DNA from: an uncultured bacterium
Lineage (GTDB): Bacteria > Vulcanimicrobiota > Xenobia > Xenobiales > Xenobiaceae
Length of the DNA: 64,000 bases
Direction of reading: 5' to 3'
Assembly: GCA_934644775.1 (NCBI GenBank)
Contig: CAKUDB010000007.1
Location: 1-64,000 of the forward strand
Program-made: the position numbers and the translations under genes
Part shown: positions 60,287-64,000 of the stretch, one piece after another
Numbering within the stretch: the first letter of the stretch is position 1
Layout: each line of letters begins with the position of its first letter
Notes under the pieces: model-generated
Told to the model about the DNA's origin: nothing
Databases searched by the model: none
The model's input: the letters and a program-made list of their open reading frames with translations, nothing else

Positions 60287-60832
60287 TTAGCCCCATTCTA
60301 TGGGTTCATCGTCAAATATATTCGAATTGGTGCTTTTTTTTGCCTTATCTTCAATATGGCTATCGTCGACTTTATCATCTTTAGACTTAGACAATTGAGC
60401 CAAAGTGAGCTCTAAACCGTTTAAACGCTCTTCTAAACGGCTTACTTCAGAGCCAATATCGATACCTCCCCAGGCGACTTGGAGTTTGTCCAATCTCTCT
60501 TCACAAGATTGTAACGCTTTAGTTAAGTGCTCGACAGCTTGGCTATCGGCAGCCGACTGTCCACCAATAGGACTAGCCACAAAAGAAGCTCCCTGGGGAT
60601 TGCCTACTAAATCAAAAACTTTATGTAAATCGTCTTTTAAGGAATTAACCTCTGCTAAAGAGGCCATACGCGAAACCACCTCTGACATCTGGCGGCGCAT
60701 TTGCTCCAAATTGTCAGAAACTTCTCTCTTTAGTTCCGCTTCGCTAAGCTGCTGTAGATGGCGCAATTGGGATAAACTATTGCGCACATTACTCTCTAAT
60801 CGTTCTATTCGTTCTAGCAACTCATCGGCCAT
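60287..60832 (-). CDS. Coiled-coil protein of unknown function
   Basis: The 181-residue product is nearly all helix with heptad patterns (LLERIERLESNVRNSLSQLR, RREVS-like turns, LEERLNGLELTLAQLSKSKD) and an acidic tail ending DDEPIEWG. No membrane segment or signal peptide is present, so it should be cytoplasmic. AGGAGG lies 10 bases before the ATG, so translation is likely. It is upstream of the prepilin genes on the same strand, about 75 bases from them. I do not recognise a family. Confidence 0.7.
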   Translation of the reverse strand: MADELLERIERLESNVRNSLSQLRHLQQLSEAELKREVSDNLEQMRRQMSEVVSRMASLAEVNSLKDDLHKVFDLVGNPQGASFVASPIGGQSAADSQAVEHLTKALQSCEERLDKLQVAWGGIDIGSEVSRLEERLNGLELTLAQLSKSKDDKVDDSHIEDKAKKSTNSNIFDDEPIEWG

Positions 60833-60922
60833 AACAGAGAATCCTCCTTAACATGGGCTCCCAATGCTCTTTTTATCTGGTTGCAGGAAAGAACCTACCC
60901 CAAAACGCAAATAAAAAGCGCT

Positions 60923-61279
60923 ATGAAAAAGGTAAGTTTTCCAAACATTACTTCTCTTCCCCTGCTACAAAAATACGTGCAAGAAAAATGTATTGAACGG
61001 GGTTTTACTAAAGCTAGCAACTTGGAAACCTATTTGCTGCTGACCGAAGAGGTGGGCGAATTGGCTAAAGCTATTCGTAAAAAGATCGATCTTTTTAGCG
61101 AAGAAGGCCCCACCTCCCCGGGCGATCAGACCAAGGAGCAACTTGTTCAGGACAACCTAGCCGAAGAGATGGCCGACGTATTATCCTACTTGCTCGACTT
61201 GGCCAATCGCTTTGATGTAGATCTAGCTACAGCCTTTAAACGCAAAGAGGCGAAAAATGATCGGCGCACTTGGCATTAA
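60923..61279 (+). CDS. MazG-like nucleotide pyrophosphohydrolase, second copy
   Basis: The 118-residue product has the compact MazG fold: LETYLLLTEEVGELAKAIRK (ExxE) and NLAEEMADVLSYLLDLANRF (ExxD), which bind Mg. It differs from the gene at 7884-8264 in the loop (SEEGPTSPGDQTKEQ). It should hydrolyse a (d)NTP to the monophosphate and pyrophosphate; the substrate is unknown. I choose the ATG at 60923; an upstream in-frame TTG at 60881 has no family support. No clear Shine-Dalgarno is seen. It is convergent with lysC. Confidence 0.83.
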   Translation: MKKVSFPNITSLPLLQKYVQEKCIERGFTKASNLETYLLLTEEVGELAKAIRKKIDLFSEEGPTSPGDQTKEQLVQDNLAEEMADVLSYLLDLANRFDVDLATAFKRKEAKNDRRTWH

Positions 61280-61297
61280 CAAGAAAGCCTAAAGGGC

Positions 61298-62524
61298 CTA
61301 ATCTAAAGCGAACTCGGTATGGATAGCCTGGGAAGCTTTGGCCAGAGCGCTCTGGGCAACTACAGCCGATATGGTAATATGCGAATCGGTAGTGTAAAAA
61401 AGCTCGATCCCACTGTGGGCCAAAGCTCGACAGATACGCATCATTACGCCGGGTTGGCCGCGCATAGCCTGACCTACTACAGAAAGTTTGGCACAACCAA
61501 AACGCATATCAAAACTGCAACCAAGCTCTTTAAGCAAATTTTTGGCCGTATTTATGTCGCTATTATTGAGCAAGAAACAAATTCTGTCCTCGGCGACATT
61601 AATCATGTCCAAAGACAAAGAAGCTTGGGCCAAACGCTCAAAAATGGCTAAACGGCGCACGCGCAAATCGGGAGTGGCTTGCAAATCTATACTAACCATA
61701 GTGTAGCCAGGTACGCTGACTACTCCCGTTACCAACTTTTCAACTTCTAGCTGACGGTCGGCTATATTTACATTAGCTGGTGAGCTGTCGATAGTAGTAC
61801 CCTCTTTAGGACTAAAAGTGGAGCGCACTCGCAAAGGGATATTGTGGGTCTGAGAGATTTCTACCGCTCTAGGATGCAAAACTTTAGCCCCTTCGTTAGC
61901 CATCTCACCCACTTCGACGTGGCTTATATGATCTAAAACGTGAGCCAAAGGTACATAGCGCGGATCGGCGGTCATGACCCCTTCGACGTCGGTAAAAATA
62001 TCTACCCGTTCAGCTCCAACAGCTGCTCCCAAAGCTACCGCTGTAGTATCGCTACCGCCGCGCCCTAAAGTGACAATTTCGCCTTCTTTATTGAGCCCCT
62101 GAAAGCCGGCCACCACTGGTACAAAACCTTCTCGCAAAGCAGCCATCAGGGCTTGGGGATCGATACTTTCTATGCTGGCGCTGCCGTAGGGGCCCACAGC
62201 GACAATACCAGCCTGAGCGCCGTCGAAAGCTTTGGCCTTTATACCTAAACTGCGCAAATAGTGGCTTACCGTCACAGCAGAGATAATCTCTCCGCAAGCC
62301 ATAAGCATATCGCTTTCGCGACCACTAATATTAGCCGAATATTCTTTAATCAATCCTAGCAAACTATCGGTCGCGTAAGGAGCTGGACGGCGTCCCATAG
62401 CCGAAACTACGACGATGACTTGTTTATTATTGTTTAGCTCGTCGCGAATTTTACCAGCCAAAGCTTTCCAGCCCTTTTCGGAGGCTACCGAAGTGCCGCC
62501 GAATTTTTGTACAATAATAGACAT
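61298..62524 (-). CDS. lysC: Aspartate kinase
   Basis: Aspartokinase makes aspartyl phosphate, the first step to lysine, threonine and methionine. The 408-residue product has VQKFGGTSVASEKGWKALAG at the N-terminus, the kinase core (VTLGRGGSDTTAVALGAAVG) and two C-terminal ACT regulatory domains (about 265-330 and 340-405: SVVGQAMRGQPGVMMRICRA). I start it at the ATG at 62524, four bases after the asd stop. It is the third gene of a dapB-asd-lysC cluster. Feedback inhibition by lysine or threonine is likely but not shown. Confidence 0.95.
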   Translation of the reverse strand: MSIIVQKFGGTSVASEKGWKALAGKIRDELNNNKQVIVVVSAMGRRPAPYATDSLLGLIKEYSANISGRESDMLMACGEIISAVTVSHYLRSLGIKAKAFDGAQAGIVAVGPYGSASIESIDPQALMAALREGFVPVVAGFQGLNKEGEIVTLGRGGSDTTAVALGAAVGAERVDIFTDVEGVMTADPRYVPLAHVLDHISHVEVGEMANEGAKVLHPRAVEISQTHNIPLRVRSTFSPKEGTTIDSSPANVNIADRQLEVEKLVTGVVSVPGYTMVSIDLQATPDLRVRRLAIFERLAQASLSLDMINVAEDRICFLLNNSDINTAKNLLKELGCSFDMRFGCAKLSVVGQAMRGQPGVMMRICRALAHSGIELFYTTDSHITISAVVAQSALAKASQAIHTEFALD

Positions 62525-62528
62525 AAGG

Positions 62529-63557
62529 CTACTCTGCACCCCTTCCCTCAATGAGAGCTTGGGCAATATTAACGGCATTGGTGGCCGCGCCTTTACGCAA
62601 ATTGTCAGCTACTACCCACATAGAGATGCCATGCTCAAAAGTAGGATCGCGGCGGATACGTCCTACTAAAACGAGATCCTGGTTTTCACCTTCAGCGGGG
62701 GTAGGATAGACGCCCTTAGAGGGCTCGTCCATTACTTTTACACAAGGAGCCTGACTTAAAATAGCTCTAACTTCTTGGGGAGAGCATTCTTGGGCAAAGG
62801 AAGCTTGCACAGCTTCGGAATGGGCAAAGAAGACAGGCACACGCACACAAGTAGCCAGTACCGGCAAATTGGGGATATCCAAGATCTTTCTAGTTTCGTT
62901 GACCATCTTGGTCTCTTCGGTAGAGTGGCCTTCTTCGTCGAAAGAGCCAATTTGCGGGAATAAATTAAAACCGATACGTTTGGGGAAACAAGACTTTCCT
63001 TCTACAGCTTGCCCTTCCAACAGTTCTTTAGTCTGACGGCGCAATTCTTCTACAGCTTCTTTGCCCGCCCCAGAAACAGACTGATAGGTGGCCACGCTCA
63101 CGCCCTTAAGGGTGAAGGCTTTATGCAAAGGAGCCAATACCGACATCATTTGGATAGTCGAGCAATTAGGGTTAGCAATAATACCTTTATGGCCCTTAAT
63201 GGCCTGGCCATTTACTTCCGGGACGATTAAGGGTACCTCAGGATCCATACGGAAAGTCGAGGAATTATCGATAGCTACGGCTCCAGCAGCGGCAGCTTTC
63301 TTGACATATTCGGCAGCAGCTACGTCACCGCCGGCAAAAAGGGCAATATCGACGCCTTTAAAGTCGAAGGTAGCAATATCGGCTACTACGAGCCATTGAT
63401 CGCGGAATTTTACTTCCGAGCCGGAAGATCTGGCCGTAGCTACGGCGCTAACTTTGCCTATAGGCAACTGAGTGCGCTCAGCTAAAACTTTGAGCATCAT
63501 TGAGCCCACCAAACCGGTAGCTCCTACAACAGCAAAATGGTATTTTTTAGTATTCAT
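62529..63557 (-). CDS. asd: Aspartate-semialdehyde dehydrogenase
   Basis: Asd reduces aspartyl phosphate to the semialdehyde with NADPH. The 342-residue product has the Rossmann motif VVGATGLVGSMMLKVLAE, the active-site Cys in NPNCSTIQMMSVLAP, and VSVATYQSVSGAGKEAVEEL. I start it at the ATG at 63557; an in-frame GTG two codons earlier exists. It lies between dapB and lysC on the same strand. Confidence 0.96.
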   Translation of the reverse strand: MNTKKYHFAVVGATGLVGSMMLKVLAERTQLPIGKVSAVATARSSGSEVKFRDQWLVVADIATFDFKGVDIALFAGGDVAAAEYVKKAAAAGAVAIDNSSTFRMDPEVPLIVPEVNGQAIKGHKGIIANPNCSTIQMMSVLAPLHKAFTLKGVSVATYQSVSGAGKEAVEELRRQTKELLEGQAVEGKSCFPKRIGFNLFPQIGSFDEEGHSTEETKMVNETRKILDIPNLPVLATCVRVPVFFAHSEAVQASFAQECSPQEVRAILSQAPCVKVMDEPSKGVYPTPAEGENQDLVLVGRIRRDPTFEHGISMWVVADNLRKGAATNAVNIAQALIEGRGAE

Positions 63558-63628
63558 GCGCACAGTTCACTTTCTATGGAGCACTTTATATTCTTAGCTC
63601 CAAGTCTCTGATTCGGCCCCCTAAATGG

Positions 63629-64000
63629 CTAATCAATAATATTTTCCAAACCGACGACCATACCATCCAAGCTGCGTACTTTTTGAATGGCAATAACAAC
63701 ACCGGACATAAAACATTCGCGAGTCGAAGCGCTATGATGGATAGTCAGAGTTTCACCCTGGCTGCCAAAAAGAACTTCCTGATCAGCCAAAAATCCGGGC
63801 ATACGTACCGAATGGATACGAATGCCGCCATATTTGCCACCTCTGACCCCTTTTACCGATTCTTCGCCTTCGACAGGAGCCCTAAACTTGCCACCGGAAG
63901 CCCTGGCCATAGCCTCGGCCGTATACATAGCCGTACCGGAAGGTGCGTCTAACTTGCGCTCGTGGTGCATTTCAATAATTTCGGCCCAGTGGAAATATTT
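63629..64000 (-). CDS. dapB: 4-hydroxy-tetrahydrodipicolinate reductase, C-terminal part (runs off window)
   Basis: The reading frame is open to the window end, so the N-terminal NAD(P)H-binding part is missing. The visible 123 residues are the DapB C-terminal domain: FHWAEIIEMHHERKLDAPSG with the catalytic His-His and Lys, then SVRMPGFLADQEVLFGSQGE and LTIHHSAS, ending LENIID. DapB makes tetrahydrodipicolinate on the path to diaminopimelate and lysine. It is upstream of asd and lysC. Confidence 0.93.
   Translation of the reverse strand, partial: KYFHWAEIIEMHHERKLDAPSGTAMYTAEAMARASGGKFRAPVEGEESVKGVRGGKYGGIRIHSVRMPGFLADQEVLFGSQGETLTIHHSASTRECFMSGVVIAIQKVRSLDGMVVGLENIID

Overview
The window reads as chromosomal DNA of a diderm (outer-membrane) bacterium with mid-range base composition. 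A secretin (gspD) together with GspC, L, M, N, E and F requires an outer membrane. RNase Y, a PgpH-type 7TM-HD protein, SufBCD with SufS and SufU, the order grpE-dnaK-dnaJ-prmA-rsmE and a two-chain ferredoxin-linked 2-oxoacid oxidoreductase are more common in diderm Firmicutes-like, deltaproteobacterial or deep-branching anaerobic lineages than in Gammaproteobacteria. Ferredoxin-linked oxoacid metabolism, arcC, a cellobiose-type PTS permease and the absence of respiratory genes fit an anaerobic, perhaps host-associated organism. I cannot name the lineage from the sequence alone.

Layout. 1-5.6 kb (+): the end of a type I restriction locus (hsdS tail, hsdR), a small winged-helix remnant on the minus strand, a MerC-like gene behind its own promoter, operator-like repeat and attenuator-like hairpin, and a secreted lytic transglycosylase. 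5.6-10.7 kb (-): a close-packed set of TPR protein, sugar-type binding protein, MazG-like pyrophosphohydrolase, acidic lipoprotein and one ABC permease. 10.8-14.6 kb (-): RNase Y, RecX, RecA and a small winged-helix-like protein. 14.8-15.7 kb (-): eight tRNA genes (Val, then Asp and Phe alternating) built from a perfect 215-bp tandem repeat with a strong promoter and terminator. 15.7-22.2 kb (-): rsmE, prmA, dnaJ, dnaK and a GrpE with a very long N-terminal extension. 22.3-26.1 kb (-): 2-oxoacid:ferredoxin oxidoreductase and a HEAT-like protein. 26.3-30.0 kb (+): PgpH-like protein, YbeY, and a degenerate RNase H domain fused to a Nudix domain. 30.0-31.4 kb (-): a PTS EIIC. 31.7-38.3 kb (+): the Fe-S assembly operon sufCBD, Rieske protein, sufS, sufU and a SufT/DUF59 protein. 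38.3-48.3 kb: a DUF6273 protein and gspC on the minus strand, then divergent gspLMNDEF on the plus strand. 48.3-54.2 kb (-): arcC, glyA, a copper ATPase with HMA domains at both ends, and a low-complexity protein. 54.5-58.5 kb (+): ftsY, a split threonine/serine exporter and an HD phosphohydrolase. 58.6-60.8 kb (-): two prepilin-like proteins and a coiled-coil protein. 60.9-64.0 kb: a second MazG-like gene (+) and lysC, asd and dapB (-), the last one running off the window.

How the parts connect. The T2SS genes at 39-48 kb and the prepilin-like genes at 58.6-60.2 kb may serve the same secretion machine, with the major pseudopilin and the peptidase elsewhere. The suf block is a complete scaffold, desulfurase and sulfur-transfer system plus a Rieske protein. 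lysC-asd-dapB is the entry to diaminopimelate and lysine. The chaperone block is a standard DnaK system with an unusual nucleotide exchange factor.

The observations I would look at first are: the copper ATPase whose C-terminal metal-binding domain has its own Shine-Dalgarno and in-frame ATG (possible internal CopZ); the RNase H-Nudix fusion in which all four RNase H catalytic carboxylates are replaced; the exact 215-bp tRNA tandem repeat; and a VPPGF motif shared by the GrpE extension and an otherwise unrelated low-complexity protein. I saw no CRISPR array, prophage, insertion sequence or origin.
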